A model generated the notes under the pieces. The model made no database searches, was not told the origin of the DNA, and was given only the letters and a program-made list of their open reading frames with translations. Source: Thermoleophilia bacterium SCSIO 60948 (GTDB taxonomy: Bacteria > Actinomycetota > Thermoleophilia > Solirubrobacterales > 70-9). Taken from it: a stretch of 64,000 nucleotides of DNA. Location: positions 930,001 to 994,000 of the forward strand of contig CP053031.1 in assembly GCA_021496505.1 (NCBI GenBank), given 5' to 3'. Positions 53,405-62,198 of this stretch are shown in pieces. Position numbers and translations under genes: made by a program. Within the stretch, counting starts at the first letter, position 1, and each line of letters begins with the position of its first letter.

Positions 53405-55942
53405 CTAGCGGCGGCCGCGGACCTTCACGCGCACGCGCTGCTTCGAGACCGTCGCGCGCTTGACGTCGCGGGCGCAGAACGGCGCGGGCTGCCAGCGCTT
53501 GCGCGAGAACCGGCGCGTGAAGTCGTCGGCGTGCGGAGAGCGGGGGTTCTCGGACTGCGAGTAGGTGACGAACGTGTCGGCCTTGACCGGACACTTCCCG
53601 CCGGTGAATTCCGCGGCCATGATGAAGCTCGAGCCGTGGACGACCTCCTCGAAGCCGTTCTCGGCGTCCCACGGCGCCGCGATCGCGTTGAAGACGCCGA
53701 GGCCGCCCGGACCGCCGTGGATCGGGATCGTCGCTCCGCCGCGCTGCGTGAACTGGAAGCCCCGCAGTGAGGCGTCGACCGGGATCCCGGCGCCCTCGAG
53801 GTCGCTGACCGCATCGGCGAACGCGACTCCGACGAGCGGGTTGGCGATGTTGAGGCCGCGCGGCGTGTTGACGGGGTCGGAGTTCGAGTAGGGCGTCGTG
53901 AAGATCGTCTGGATCCCAGGGCGGGTCTCGCCTTGCAGCCCGGTCGGCAGCGCGGGGAAGTTCGCGATCAGGTTGGTCGCGAAGCGGCGGAACACGAGCG
54001 CGCCGCTCGAACCCGCGCCGAGGTCGTCGCGGAGGTTCCAGCCCTCGACCGCCTCACACGCCTCGCCCACGTTGACGGGGCCGGACGAGCCCGCCAGCAC
54101 GCCGCCGGGCGCCGCCGAGCACAGCGTCACGAGGTCGTCGCGCCAGAGCTCGCCGAGGTATTGGCGGTTGCCGAGCGCTACCTGCTCGAGCGACTTGCGG
54201 GTGAAGCCCTTCCCGGGCAGCCCGTCGGTGCCCGCCAGCCGCTCGGCGACCTGGATCAACCCGATCCGCGTTCGGTAGGAGCGCTCGGCGTCCTCGATCC
54301 CGATCAGCCGGTCGAAGCCCTCGAGCGGCTCTTCCGGGTTCGTCAGCCAGTGGCTGTCGTTGCCGTTGTGCGTGTAGTCGCGCCGGGTCACGGTCGGGAC
54401 CTCCCCGGGCGGGAAGGTTCCGGGCGCGACCGCGGCCGGGTCCTTCTCCCAGTCGCATGCGGTCCGCGATCCATCGAGGATCGGCAGGCCGAGGGTCTCG
54501 AAGCCCGCCTCGGCGACGTTGCACTGCGCGGCGAGCTCGTCGGGGACGTTCGGGATCGCACCCTGCATCGAGTAGTAGGCGCGGCCCTTCGAGTCGGCGG
54601 CGATCGAGTTGACCCAGGGGATGCCCTGATAGCGGCGCTGGACGCGGTCGTACTCCGGCACCGACTGGGCCAGGTTGTTGTCGAAGAAGTGGTTGAGGTA
54701 GCGGAAGTTGTTCTGGTTGACGTCGCGCAGCGCGAACCCCGAGCCGTCCGTCCACGGCAGCGGGATCGAGCCGACGAGGTTCGTGATCATCGGCCCGTAG
54801 CGCGTCGAGTAGATCGTCCGCTCCTCGGCGCCGCCGTCCTTCAGCGGCACCTTGACCGGGGTCGCGCGCATCTCCTTCGTCTCGCCGTCGACGATGTAGG
54901 AGTACGGGTCGCCGGGAGGGAGCTGGAGCTTGTAGGGCGTGAAGCGCCAGGCGGTCGCGACGGTGTGCGACCAGGCGAGGCCCCGGGTCCAGCCGATCAG
55001 GACGAGCGGGACGCCGTAGAGCGAGCCGCCCTCGACGTCGAGCCTGCCGGGGATCGTCAGGTGCGACTGGTAGAGGCGCTCGGAGCCATCCCACGGGAAG
55101 TGCGGGTTGCCGAGCACCATCCCGCGCCCCGACTTCGTCGCCTCGGACCCGAGCCCGTAGGCATTCGATCCGATGTCGGGCTGGAGCGCCTCGAGTCCCT
55201 CGCCGGACTCCATGACCCGCTCACGCTCTGCATCGGCCTCCGCGGCGGCGGCCGGCGAGCTGGGCTCCGCCGTCGAAATCCCGGCGAGGGTCGCCCCCGA
55301 GCTCGCGAGGATGCCGAGCTGGAAGAAGCGGCGGTAGGCGTCGAGCTGGGTGATCGGCCGGACCCACTTCGCGCCCTTGCAGGTCGGGTCGGTGATCCCG
55401 TCGCGGCCGCCGACCGAGCGCAGGTAGGCGTTGTAGCCCTCGACGTAGCCGCGGACGCCCTGACGGACGCCGCGCTTCGGCCCGATCGGCGCCTTCTTGC
55501 GGAGCAGTCGCTCGACGATCCGCCGCTTCTTCGCCCATCGGAAGTAGACGTCGGCGTCGACGTTCTCGTAGGTCGTGCCGTTGCCCGAGAAGGTCCAGTT
55601 CGCGTCGGGCCCGAAGAACCGCGAGCGGTTGCCGTTGACCGTCACGTACTCCGAGGCGATCGTGCAGATGTTGTCCTCGGCGAATGCGTAGGCGTAGCCG
55701 GCGGCAAGGCTGCGGACGCTCTTCGCGCGGATGTGCGGGACGCCGAACTTCGTCCGCCGGATCGTGGCGCGGAGGACCTTCTTCGGCTTCGACTTCGCCT
55801 GGGTTCCCGGTCCGTAGGCCCCGTCGTCGAACCCGTCGGCGCGGGATCCGGGCGCGGCGCCGGCGGGGCTCGCAGCCAGCGCGACGAGCAACCCGAGCGC
55901 GAGCAGCGCCGCGACGAACCTCGTGGACCCGACCCTCCTCAC
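53405..55942 (-). CDS. Secreted penicillin acylase family Ntn-hydrolase
   Basis: An 845-residue exported precursor of the penicillin/AHL acylase family. The signal peptide covers residues 8-30 (RFVAALLALGLLVALAASPA). Residues to about 220 are the alpha chain, then a spacer rich in Ala/Glu. Ser259 in DIGSNAYGLG is the N-terminal nucleophile of the beta chain, freed by self-cleavage after Gly258. GNPHFPWDG and the C-terminal HGSSFIMAAEF fit the beta chain. Substrates could be N-acyl amides, including acyl-homoserine lactones. GTG 55942 follows a TACCGT hexamer by 8 bases. Confidence 0.92.
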   Translation of the reverse strand: MRRVGSTRFVAALLALGLLVALAASPAGAAPGSRADGFDDGAYGPGTQAKSKPKKVLRATIRRTKFGVPHIRAKSVRSLAAGYAYAFAEDNICTIASEYVTVNGNRSRFFGPDANWTFSGNGTTYENVDADVYFRWAKKRRIVERLLRKKAPIGPKRGVRQGVRGYVEGYNAYLRSVGGRDGITDPTCKGAKWVRPITQLDAYRRFFQLGILASSGATLAGISTAEPSSPAAAAEADAERERVMESGEGLEALQPDIGSNAYGLGSEATKSGRGMVLGNPHFPWDGSERLYQSHLTIPGRLDVEGGSLYGVPLVLIGWTRGLAWSHTVATAWRFTPYKLQLPPGDPYSYIVDGETKEMRATPVKVPLKDGGAEERTIYSTRYGPMITNLVGSIPLPWTDGSGFALRDVNQNNFRYLNHFFDNNLAQSVPEYDRVQRRYQGIPWVNSIAADSKGRAYYSMQGAIPNVPDELAAQCNVAEAGFETLGLPILDGSRTACDWEKDPAAVAPGTFPPGEVPTVTRRDYTHNGNDSHWLTNPEEPLEGFDRLIGIEDAERSYRTRIGLIQVAERLAGTDGLPGKGFTRKSLEQVALGNRQYLGELWRDDLVTLCSAAPGGVLAGSSGPVNVGEACEAVEGWNLRDDLGAGSSGALVFRRFATNLIANFPALPTGLQGETRPGIQTIFTTPYSNSDPVNTPRGLNIANPLVGVAFADAVSDLEGAGIPVDASLRGFQFTQRGGATIPIHGGPGGLGVFNAIAAPWDAENGFEEVVHGSSFIMAAEFTGGKCPVKADTFVTYSQSENPRSPHADDFTRRFSRKRWQPAPFCARDVKRATVSKQRVRVKVRGRR

Positions 55943-55950
55943 CGCGAGCC

Positions 55951-55956
55951 ACGGTA
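55951..55956 (-). promoter_or_regulatory. -10 hexamer TACCGT for the penicillin acylase gene
   Basis: On the minus strand TACCGT ends 8 bases before GTG 55942, with no Shine-Dalgarno sequence between. Confidence 0.45.
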
Positions 55957-55996
55957 CGGCGCCACCCGAGCCGCGGCAACCGACAACCGTCGCCGC

Positions 55997-56896
55997 TCAG
56001 GCCCTCCCGGGCGCCTCCGCGGTCGTCGCTGCCGGCTCCGTGCCGGACCGTGGCGCTGGGATCAGCGCCGCCGCTCCGATCACCAGCGCGAAGGCCGCGA
56101 GGCGCAGCGCCACGCCGAGCGGATCGCTCGGAAACGGCTCGGCGAAGACGATCGGACCGGACGCGATCGTCGTGACATTGGCGGCGACGCTCGTGACCGC
56201 GATCACCTCGACCGGCTTGCCGATTTGCAGGCTCCGCGCCGAGACGAGCAGGCCGATGAACGAGGCGACGAAGATGACCAGGGCGAGCGGGCTGAACAGG
56301 ATCTCGAGCGGCCCCGCCGCGCCGAGCTCATCCGAGAGCGCCTTGATCGAGGTGTCCGAGGCGGCCCACCACAGGCCCGCCGAGATGCCGAGCAGCAACC
56401 CCGCGCGCCGCAACTCCCCGGCGACGAGGCCGACGAGCGTGGCGAATCCGGACACCACCGCGACCCAGACCACCAGCCGCGAGGTCTCGTAGCCCGAGTG
56501 AGCTTCGGATCCCGTGTCGCCGAGCGTCGCGGCGAGGAACGCGAGCCCGGCGGCGGCCAGCGCGACGCCGACCCATTCGCGCCGCGTCACCTTGAAGCCG
56601 AAAAGCCGGTCCGCGGTCACCGTGAGCAGGACGAGCCCACCGGCGATCGTCGCTTGGACGAGCGAGATCGGAGCCAGCGCCAGCGCGCCGACGTGCAGGC
56701 CCCACGAGCCGAGCGCGACCGCGATCCCGACGAGGTACCACGGTGATTTGAACAGCGCGATAGTCGAGCGGATCGGCTTCGAGATCTCGACCGCGGGTGC
56801 TGCGACGGCGCCGCGCTGCTTGTAGAGAAAGCCGAGGACCGAGCCGAACGCGGTGCCGATCGAGAGCAGCAGGCCGATCTGGACGGAGAGGCTCAA
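55997..56896 (-). CDS. DMT-superfamily-like (EamA-type) membrane protein
   Basis: A 299-residue integral membrane protein with about nine or ten hydrophobic helices in two similar halves, as in the drug/metabolite transporter superfamily. Examples are GVALAAAGLAFLAATLG at the end of the first half and LVIFVASFIGLLVSARSLQ in the second. The first helix pair carries LGFLYKQRGA. Substrate and direction are unknown. The start is TTG 56896, 9 bases after a TAGCCT hexamer on the minus strand. The gene follows WS/DGAT on the same strand but has its own promoter. Confidence 0.85.
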   Translation of the reverse strand: MSLSVQIGLLLSIGTAFGSVLGFLYKQRGAVAAPAVEISKPIRSTIALFKSPWYLVGIAVALGSWGLHVGALALAPISLVQATIAGGLVLLTVTADRLFGFKVTRREWVGVALAAAGLAFLAATLGDTGSEAHSGYETSRLVVWVAVVSGFATLVGLVAGELRRAGLLLGISAGLWWAASDTSIKALSDELGAAGPLEILFSPLALVIFVASFIGLLVSARSLQIGKPVEVIAVTSVAANVTTIASGPIVFAEPFPSDPLGVALRLAAFALVIGAAALIPAPRSGTEPAATTAEAPGRA

Positions 56897-56905
56897 GCCG
56901 CGACG

Positions 56906-56911
56906 AGGCTA
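56906..56911 (-). promoter_or_regulatory. -10 hexamer TAGCCT for the DMT-like gene
   Basis: On the minus strand TAGCCT ends 9 bases before TTG 56896. Confidence 0.45.
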
Positions 56912-56942
56912 ACGACGGGCACGGCCGCGGGCCGGGAACGGC

Positions 56943-58397
56943 TCAGGTGGTCGTCTTCTCAGCCGAGGGCTCGGACTCCGCCGCCTCTTCGCGCCGGGCG
57001 AGCTCGTCGCCGGCGACCTCGCAGAGCTCGGCCAGCGAGGCCTCGATCCCGGAGGCGATCACGTCGAGGTCGGGCATCGAGTCGTAATCGGCGAGCAGGC
57101 CGAAGTTGACCTGGCCGTTGTAGCTCATGATCGCGACGAAGAGGGCGTGGTTCTGCGGCAGGAAGCCGACCGGGAAGACATCCTGGAGCTCGCGGCCGAG
57201 CATGTAGAGCGGGATCTGCGGCCCGGGGACGTTCGTCACCACGAGGTTGAAGAGCCGCGTCGAGAAGTTGAGTCGCGCGGCCTGCGTCAGCAGGGTGGGC
57301 GGCGCGAAGTCGTTGAACTTCGCGATCACCTCGGCGCCCAGCGCCTGCTTGGAGTCCTTGATTCCGTCCATGCCGGCGCGGACGACGCCGAGCCGCTGGA
57401 CCGGATCCTCGACGTAGACGGGGAGCGGCCCGCGGATCGCCGCGAGCTGGTTGCCGAGCGCGCCGTGCTGGTCGTCGGGCCGGATCGAGACCGGCACCTG
57501 CGCGGTGAGCTCGAGACCCTCGGTGCGGATTCCGCGGCCCTGGAGCCAGCGCCGCAGACCGCCGGCGACGATCGTCAGGACGACGTCGTTGACCGTGCCG
57601 CCGAACACGTTCTTGACCGTCTTGAAGTGCCCGAGGTCGGTGCGGACCCACTCGAAGCGCCGGTGCGATCCGATCGGCTGGTTGAGCGGGACGTCGGGCG
57701 AGGGGTTGGCGAAGTGCCAGCCGACCTCGCCGAGCGCCTGGACCCCCGTCGCGACCTGCTTGACGGTCGTCTTGGGGCGCCGTGCGGCCTGTTCGATCCG
57801 CCGCGCGATCCCGGTCGGTGCCTTGACCGCGCCGGCCGCGTCACGGGCGATGAGACCGGCGCCCGATGGCTCGGGCTGCGGCAGCCACTTCTCCTCGGGC
57901 TCGAGCGTCTGCGGGACCGGCGTCACGTCGAAGAGGACGGTCGCGATGTCGACACCCGAGACGCCGTCGACGAGCGCGTGGTGGGTCTTCGAGATCAGCG
58001 CGAAGCGGCCGCGGGTCAGACCCTGGACGAGCCACAGCTCCCACAGCGGCTTCGTGCGGTCGAGCTGCTGGGAGAAGATCCGCGCCGCGGTCCGGCGAAG
58101 CTGCTCCTCCGAGCCGGGCGAGGGCAGCGCGGAGTGGCGGACGTGGTAGTCGAGGTTGAACGTCGGATCATCGATCCAGTAGGGCCGTGAGGTCGGCAGC
58201 GGGGGGAAGGACAGCTTCTGGCGAAACCGCGGCACGAGGTGCAGTCGCGACTCGATGTGACCGACGAGGTCGCGGTAGCCGGGCGGCGGCCCCTCGAAGA
58301 TCAGGATCGCGCCGACGTGCATGTGGCTCGACGAGGTCTCGTTCGTCAGGAACGAGACGTCGAGGCCGGAGAGTCGGTCGAGATGCCCTTGCGCCAT
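56943..58397 (-). CDS. Wax ester synthase/diacylglycerol acyltransferase (WS/DGAT)
   Basis: A 484-residue acyl-CoA-dependent acyltransferase making triacylglycerol or wax ester storage lipids. The N-terminal RLSGLDVSFLTNETSSSHMH and the catalytic HHALVDG motif (KTHHALVDGVSG) are diagnostic. Later motifs include NVFGGTVNDVVLTIVAGGLR, VPVSIRPDD and NVPGPQIPLYMLG. The C-terminus is acidic. ATG 58397 is 6 bases after a TAGTCT hexamer and divergent from a lipoprotein peptidase 32 bases away. Presence of the gene suggests neutral-lipid storage, common in actinobacteria. Confidence 0.94.
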   Translation of the reverse strand: MAQGHLDRLSGLDVSFLTNETSSSHMHVGAILIFEGPPPGYRDLVGHIESRLHLVPRFRQKLSFPPLPTSRPYWIDDPTFNLDYHVRHSALPSPGSEEQLRRTAARIFSQQLDRTKPLWELWLVQGLTRGRFALISKTHHALVDGVSGVDIATVLFDVTPVPQTLEPEEKWLPQPEPSGAGLIARDAAGAVKAPTGIARRIEQAARRPKTTVKQVATGVQALGEVGWHFANPSPDVPLNQPIGSHRRFEWVRTDLGHFKTVKNVFGGTVNDVVLTIVAGGLRRWLQGRGIRTEGLELTAQVPVSIRPDDQHGALGNQLAAIRGPLPVYVEDPVQRLGVVRAGMDGIKDSKQALGAEVIAKFNDFAPPTLLTQAARLNFSTRLFNLVVTNVPGPQIPLYMLGRELQDVFPVGFLPQNHALFVAIMSYNGQVNFGLLADYDSMPDLDVIASGIEASLAELCEVAGDELARREEAAESEPSAEKTTT

Positions 58398-58403
58398 CGA
58401 CCG

Positions 58404-58409
58404 AGACTA
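58404..58409 (-). promoter_or_regulatory. -10 hexamer TAGTCT for the WS/DGAT gene
   Basis: On the minus strand TAGTCT ends 6 bases before ATG 58397. With the plus-strand TAGCCT at 58417 it makes a divergent promoter pair inside a 32-bp spacer. Confidence 0.5.
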
Positions 58410-58416
58410 ACCCCTC

Positions 58417-58422
58417 TAGCCT
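58417..58422 (+). promoter_or_regulatory. -10 hexamer TAGCCT for the M28 lipoprotein gene
   Basis: TAGCCT ends 7 bases before ATG 58430; no Shine-Dalgarno sequence fits. It fixes the start of the lipoprotein at this ATG. Confidence 0.5.
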
Positions 58423-58429
58423 CCTGCCG

Positions 58430-59374
58430 ATGCCGACCCGGGCCCGACACGTCATCGCCGCCCTCGCGGCCTTGTTCAGCATGGTGCTCCTCGGCGCCTG
58501 CGGTGGTTCGGAGAGCGAGTGCGAGGACGGCTCGTGCGGCCCCGCCTCGACCCAGGGCGAGTTCAACTCCGAGCGCGCGATGAGCGACGTCGAGCGTCAG
58601 GTCGCCTTCGGGCCGCGGCCCTCCGGCTCGGCGGCCAACGAGCGCCAGGTCGAGTTCCTCGCTCGCCAGCTGCAGCTGGCCGGCGCGAAGGACGTCGAGG
58701 TCCAGCGTCCATGGGCGAACGTGACCGCCGAGATCCCCGGCGAGGGCGAGGGGACGATCCTGATCGGCGCCCATCACGACACGAAGGACGAGCCACCGAT
58801 CGTCGGCGCCAACGACGGCGCATCGGGCGTCGCCGTCGTCCTAGAGCTGGCGCGCTCGCTCGCGGAGGATCCGCAGCGCACCGGCCCCACGGTTCGGATC
58901 GCCCTGTTCGACGCCGAGGAGGCGCGGGGCGACGCGCCCTTCGAGGAGGACGGCACCCGCGGATCGCGTCAATACGTCGAAGCGGCCGAGCGCAGCGGCG
59001 AGCTCGACGACATCGACGAGATGTGGCTCTTCGACATGGTCGGCGACTGCGACCTCCAGGTGCCGCTCGAGGCGAACTCGGACCCCGAGATCTACGAGCG
59101 CTTCGAGGCCGTCGCCGACGAGCTGCCCGAGTTCCGCTCGCCCTTCGGCGGCGAGGTCGATCCCATCCTCGACGACCACATCCCGTTCCTCGAGGCCGGG
59201 ATCCCGTCGGTCGACCTGATCGACTTCACCTTTGGGGGCGACTCCTCACCGGGCGATCACTGGCACACGACCGACGACACGCTCGACAAGGTCTGCCCCG
59301 AGAGCCTCGGGGCCGTCGGCGCGCCGGCGCTCGAGCTGCTCTCGAACCCGTATCCGCCGTCCTCGGACGGCTAG
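58430..59374 (+). CDS. M28 family peptidase/glutaminyl cyclase-like lipoprotein
   Basis: A 314-residue exported zinc enzyme. The signal peptide (VIAALAALFSMVLL) ends in the lipobox LGAC, so it is a membrane-anchored lipoprotein. Zinc and catalytic motifs are LIGAHHDTKDE, VGANDGASGVAVV, ALFDAEEARG (Glu pair), MVGDCDLQ and DDHIPFLEAGIPSVDLIDF, then a final HWHTTDDTLDK. The order fits M28 aminopeptidases and the related glutaminyl-peptide cyclotransferases; the two cannot be separated by eye. Its TAG stop forms CTAG with the convergent DUF3224 gene. Confidence 0.88.
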   Translation: MPTRARHVIAALAALFSMVLLGACGGSESECEDGSCGPASTQGEFNSERAMSDVERQVAFGPRPSGSAANERQVEFLARQLQLAGAKDVEVQRPWANVTAEIPGEGEGTILIGAHHDTKDEPPIVGANDGASGVAVVLELARSLAEDPQRTGPTVRIALFDAEEARGDAPFEEDGTRGSRQYVEAAERSGELDDIDEMWLFDMVGDCDLQVPLEANSDPEIYERFEAVADELPEFRSPFGGEVDPILDDHIPFLEAGIPSVDLIDFTFGGDSSPGDHWHTTDDTLDKVCPESLGAVGAPALELLSNPYPPSSDG

Positions 59375-59772
59375 ACCGGCATCAGGTCGTAGTCGAGCAC
59401 GATCGTGTGCTCGCCCTCCGGCGTGCGCGTGACGCGGGCGCGGCCGGTGATCCCGGTGAGCTCGTCGGTGCCCGAGCCGTCGACGATCGTCACCTCGAGC
59501 TCGGTGCCGGTCGGCTCGATCCGCCCGACGTGGAAGAGGGCGAAGCTGCCGCTTCGCCCGTCGATCTCGCAGCGCAGCAGCTCGAGGCCGCTGTAGACGC
59601 GCGGCTCTCCGGCGGAGTAGGCGCTCACGAGCTCCGCCTTCGAGCGCCCGCGGATGCCGCCCTGGTAGCTGCGGATGACCTCGGTCCGCGTCAGCCGCCC
59701 GCCGGTGCGGCGCTCGCGGTGCCACGGCTTCTCCTTCCAGCCGTCGATCGTGAACGACGCGGTCACCTGCAC
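59371..59772 (-). CDS. DUF3224 family protein
   Basis: A 133-residue soluble beta-barrel-like protein matching DUF3224 (allene oxide cyclase-like fold): [55 protein letters not shown] and [14 protein letters not shown]. The function of this family is not established. I choose GTG 59772 because it gives the family's usual short N-terminus and lies 10 bases after a minus-strand TAGCCT; GTG 59781 is only 1 base after it. The stop shares CTAG with the M28 gene. Confidence 0.88.
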   Translation of the reverse strand: MQVTASFTIDGWKEKPWHRERRTGGRLTRTEVIRSYQGGIRGRSKAELVSAYSAGEPRVYSGLELLRCEIDGRSGSFALFHVGRIEPTGTELEVTIVDGSGTDELTGITGRARVTRTPEGEHTIVLDYDLMPV

Positions 59773-59782
59773 AGGGCTCACG

Positions 59783-59792
59783 AGGCTACCCT
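59783..59792. promoter_or_regulatory. Symmetric bidirectional promoter AGGCTACCCT
   Basis: The 10-bp element has the form ANNNTANNNT. Read on plus it gives TACCCT (59787-59792) for ispH; on minus it gives TAGCCT (59788-59783) for the DUF3224 gene, the two hexamers sharing the central TA. Start codons lie within about 11 bases on both sides. Confidence 0.55.
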
Positions 59793-59803
59793 CAGTGGTG
59801 CAG

Positions 59804-60778
59804 ATGTCGAGCCGAGCCGAAGCCCAGCGCACATCCCCGAGCCGCGTCCTGCTCGCCGCCCCGCGCGGTTATTGCGCCGGCGTCGACCGCGCCGTGCAGA
59901 CCGTCGAGAAGGCGCTCGAGCTCCACGGAGCGCCCGTCTACGTCCGCAAGGAGATCGTCCACAACAAGCACGTCGTGGCCGAGCTCTCCGAGCGCGGCGC
60001 GATCTTCGTCGAGTCCGAGAACGAGGTTCCCGAGGGTGCGCTCGTCGTGTTCTCCGCGCACGGCGTCTCGCCGGCGGTCCACGCCAACTCCGAGGCACGC
60101 TCGCTGCGCACGATCGACGCGACCTGCCCGCTCGTCACGAAGGTCCACGTGTCGGCCAAGCGCTTCGCCGAGCAGGGCTACGAGATCGTGATGATCGGTC
60201 ACTCCGGCCACGAGGAGGTCGAGGGGACGATGGGGGAGGCACCGGGCGCGATCACCCTCGTCGAGACCGAGGCCGAGGTCGACGCGCTCGAGATCGCCGA
60301 CCCCGAGAAGGTTGCGTTCATCACCCAGACGACGCTGTCGGTGGACGAGACGGCGGGGATCATCGCCAGGCTGCGCGAGCGCTTCCCCGGAATCGTCTCC
60401 TCGAAGTCCGAGGACATCTGTTACGCGACGACGAACCGCCAGATCGCCGTCAAGCAGCTCGCCGCTGAGTGCGACCTGGTGCTCGTGATCGGCTCGACCA
60501 ACTCCTCGAACTCCAACCGGCTGGTCGAGGTCGCGCGCGAGCACGGCGCGGACTCGCACCTGATCGACAACGCGGGGCAGGTCCGCGAGGCCTGGCTCGA
60601 AGGCGTCGAGACCGTCGGGATCACCTCCGGCGCGAGCGCTCCCGAGCAGCTCGTCTCGGAGCTCGTCGAGTTCTTCCGCGGCCGCGGCGCCGATGATGTC
60701 GCCGAGCTCCGCACGGTCCACGAGGACGTCCGCTTCATGCTGCCGAAGCGGATCCGCACCGAGCTCGCCTCGGCCTAG
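59804..60778 (+). CDS. ispH: 4-Hydroxy-3-methylbut-2-enyl diphosphate reductase
   Basis: A 324-residue iron-sulfur enzyme, the last step of the MEP isoprenoid pathway. The three cluster cysteines are in [26 protein letters not shown] and [21 protein letters not shown] holds a substrate His, and [15 protein letters not shown] is also typical. ATG 59804 lies 11 bases after the TACCCT hexamer; the in-frame GTGs at 59795 and 59798 are alternatives for a fully leaderless start. The gene shares a bidirectional promoter with DUF3224 and a CTAG stop with the next minus-strand gene. Confidence 0.96.
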   Translation: MSSRAEAQRTSPSRVLLAAPRGYCAGVDRAVQTVEKALELHGAPVYVRKEIVHNKHVVAELSERGAIFVESENEVPEGALVVFSAHGVSPAVHANSEARSLRTIDATCPLVTKVHVSAKRFAEQGYEIVMIGHSGHEEVEGTMGEAPGAITLVETEAEVDALEIADPEKVAFITQTTLSVDETAGIIARLRERFPGIVSSKSEDICYATTNRQIAVKQLAAECDLVLVIGSTNSSNSNRLVEVAREHGADSHLIDNAGQVREAWLEGVETVGITSGASAPEQLVSELVEFFRGRGADDVAELRTVHEDVRFMLPKRIRTELASA

Positions 60779-61518
60779 GGCTCCGTACCCCCGGGCCCCG
60801 TTCCGGCCGAGAAGCCGATCGCCCACAGCCGCGCGCCGTCGCGCGGCTCGATCAGCAGCGTGTGGTGGCCGTGCTGGTCGTGGTCTGCGAGCTCGTAGAG
60901 GCCGGCGCGCTCTACCTCGCGGTCGCTGACCGGGCCGGCGTCGATCGAGAACCCGAACCGCCCGCCGCCGTCGAGCACCGCGTGCACGCCACCGGCCTCG
61001 TAGGCGACCTCGACGACATCGCTCGTCGGCACGGACGGCGAGCCGCCGGGGAAGATCTCCGGGCTCGGCGGCACGAGCCCCGCGGTCGATGCGCCGTTCG
61101 TCTCGGGCGTCTCGGCGGCGACCGACGCGATCGCGACCGGCTCGCCCGCCAGCGCGGCCTCGATCTCGGCCTCCGTCTCCGTGTAGGCGCCCTCGCCGAA
61201 ATGGGCCCATCGAAGCGCACCGCCCTGATCCCACAGAAACAGGGCCGGCCAGCCGCCCGGGTCGTAGTCGCGCCAGAGCTCGTGGCGCGAATCGTCGGCG
61301 ACCGGGTGGCGGATGCCGAGCCGGGCCAGCTCGGAGGCGAGCAGCTCCCGGTCGCCGGTGAAGGCGAAGCGCGGTGAATGGACTCCGAGCACGGTCAGCC
61401 CGCGGTCGGCGAAGCGCTCGTGCCAGTCGGCGATCCGCGGCAGCGCTCGCAGGGAACCGAGCTGCGCGAGCTCGAAGAAGTGGACCAGCACCGGCCCGGC
61501 GGCGGTCGCCGCGCTCAT
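60775..61518 (-). CDS. Thioredoxin-like (redoxin-fold) protein lacking CxxC
   Basis: At least 247 residues with a thioredoxin fold of the TlpA/NHL-associated type: [50 protein letters not shown] and [12 protein letters not shown]. Relatives have a CxxC at the end of the first strand (FWTYxCINC); here the segment reads FFELAQLGS, so no redox dithiol exists. A second C-terminal domain is unassigned. ATG 61518 is the safe start, but the homologous N-terminal segment (APELPPRLRWIG) lies upstream in frame without an ATG, GTG or TTG. A start at ATT or ATC near 61596-61605 is possible. Confidence 0.7.
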   Translation of the reverse strand: MSAATAAGPVLVHFFELAQLGSLRALPRIADWHERFADRGLTVLGVHSPRFAFTGDRELLASELARLGIRHPVADDSRHELWRDYDPGGWPALFLWDQGGALRWAHFGEGAYTETEAEIEAALAGEPVAIASVAAETPETNGASTAGLVPPSPEIFPGGSPSVPTSDVVEVAYEAGGVHAVLDGGGRFGFSIDAGPVSDREVERAGLYELADHDQHGHHTLLIEPRDGARLWAIGFSAGTGPGGTEP

Positions 61519-61605
61519 CGACTCGGGGCCTTCGCCGATCCAGCGCAGCCGCGGCGGCAGCTCGGGTGCCGCGATGTTGTTGCGCTGGGGGCGGATGGCT
61601 CCAAT

Positions 61606-61611
61606 TATCCT
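61606..61611 (+). promoter_or_regulatory. -10 hexamer TATCCT for a small membrane protein gene
   Basis: TATCCT ends 9 bases before GTG 61621 with no Shine-Dalgarno sequence, again a near-leaderless arrangement. Confidence 0.45.
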
Positions 61612-61620
61612 CGCCGCATC

Positions 61621-61794
61621 GTGAAGCGGCGTGGAGACCTCGTCGCCGGGATCCTGCTCGGCATCGTGATCGGGATCGCGATCATCGCGGTCTTCGTCTT
61701 CGTCTTCAGCCCGGAGACGATCGATGCACCTTCGCTCGACGGACCGGTCGGGCGCCAAGGCACCGGCCCGAGCGTCGAAGCGGGCCCACGATGA
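61621..61794 (+). CDS. Small single-span membrane protein
   Basis: A 57-residue peptide: basic start (MKRRGD), one membrane helix at residues 8-30 (LVAGILLGIVIGIAIIAVFV), then a 27-residue Pro/Gly-rich tail. The start is GTG 61621 after a TATCCT hexamer. The topology suggests the tail lies outside the membrane. Not recognised as a known family; it is divergent from the redoxin-like gene and upstream of the cupredoxin/CtaG genes. The size makes this call moderate. Confidence 0.55.
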   Translation: MKRRGDLVAGILLGIVIGIAIIAVFVFVFSPETIDAPSLDGPVGRQGTGPSVEAGPR

Positions 61795-61927
61795 GAGGCA
61801 CGGCCTAGACTTCGCCGCGGGCATGGGCGTTCCGGCTCGACAATGGCGATCGCGCACTCTCTGGGCCGTAGGACTCCTCGTCCTGGGCGCGCCGGCGGCG
61901 GACCGGCTCCGCCTCTCGTGAATTCAG

Positions 61928-62191
61928 GTGCCGCCAAGACCGCGTGGGCTACCGAGCACGACGGGGGCTACCGAGCACGACTATCTGACACTGGTTGCGC
62001 CGGTTATCTTGCCGCTCGCCGCGGGCCTCACCCTCGCCGCGCTGTCCTCGCCGCTGGTCGGCCACACCTCCCCCAGGGACGGATGTGCCAAGCCTTCGGC
62101 CGCCTTCTTTGCCGCTCCCCTGGCCACCGTACACCTGAGGCAGGAGACCACGGAGGGGTTCCCGGCCGGCGCGAACGCGGGCGAGCTGTGA
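61928..62191 (+). CDS. Possible small membrane protein, low confidence
   Basis: An 87-residue open frame from GTG 61928, the only candidate gene in the 404-bp gap between the small membrane protein and the cupredoxin-like gene. Residues about 20-42 (LTLVAPVILPLAAGLTLAAL) would form one membrane helix. Third-codon GC is lower than in neighbouring genes, there is no clear ribosome-binding site or hexamer, and a 19-bp tandem duplication lies within its first codons. It may be a real small gene, a decayed remnant or chance. Confidence 0.25.
   Translation: MPPRPRGLPSTTGATEHDYLTLVAPVILPLAAGLTLAALSSPLVGHTSPRDGCAKPSAAFFAAPLATVHLRQETTEGFPAGANAGEL
61946..61981. repeat. Tandem duplication, 19-bp period
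   Basis: GGGCTACCGAGCACGAC occurs twice (61946-61962 and 61965-61981) with a 19-bp period, in the low-gene region before the cupredoxin-like gene. It looks like a recent local slippage event. Confidence 0.7.
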
Positions 62192-62198
62192 TTTCAGG

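Noticed and set aside
53933-56746. 937-codon plus-strand frame opposite penicillin acylase and the DMT-like gene
   Set aside because: It spans two real minus-strand genes and their spacer and has Arg/Asp-rich low-complexity translation.
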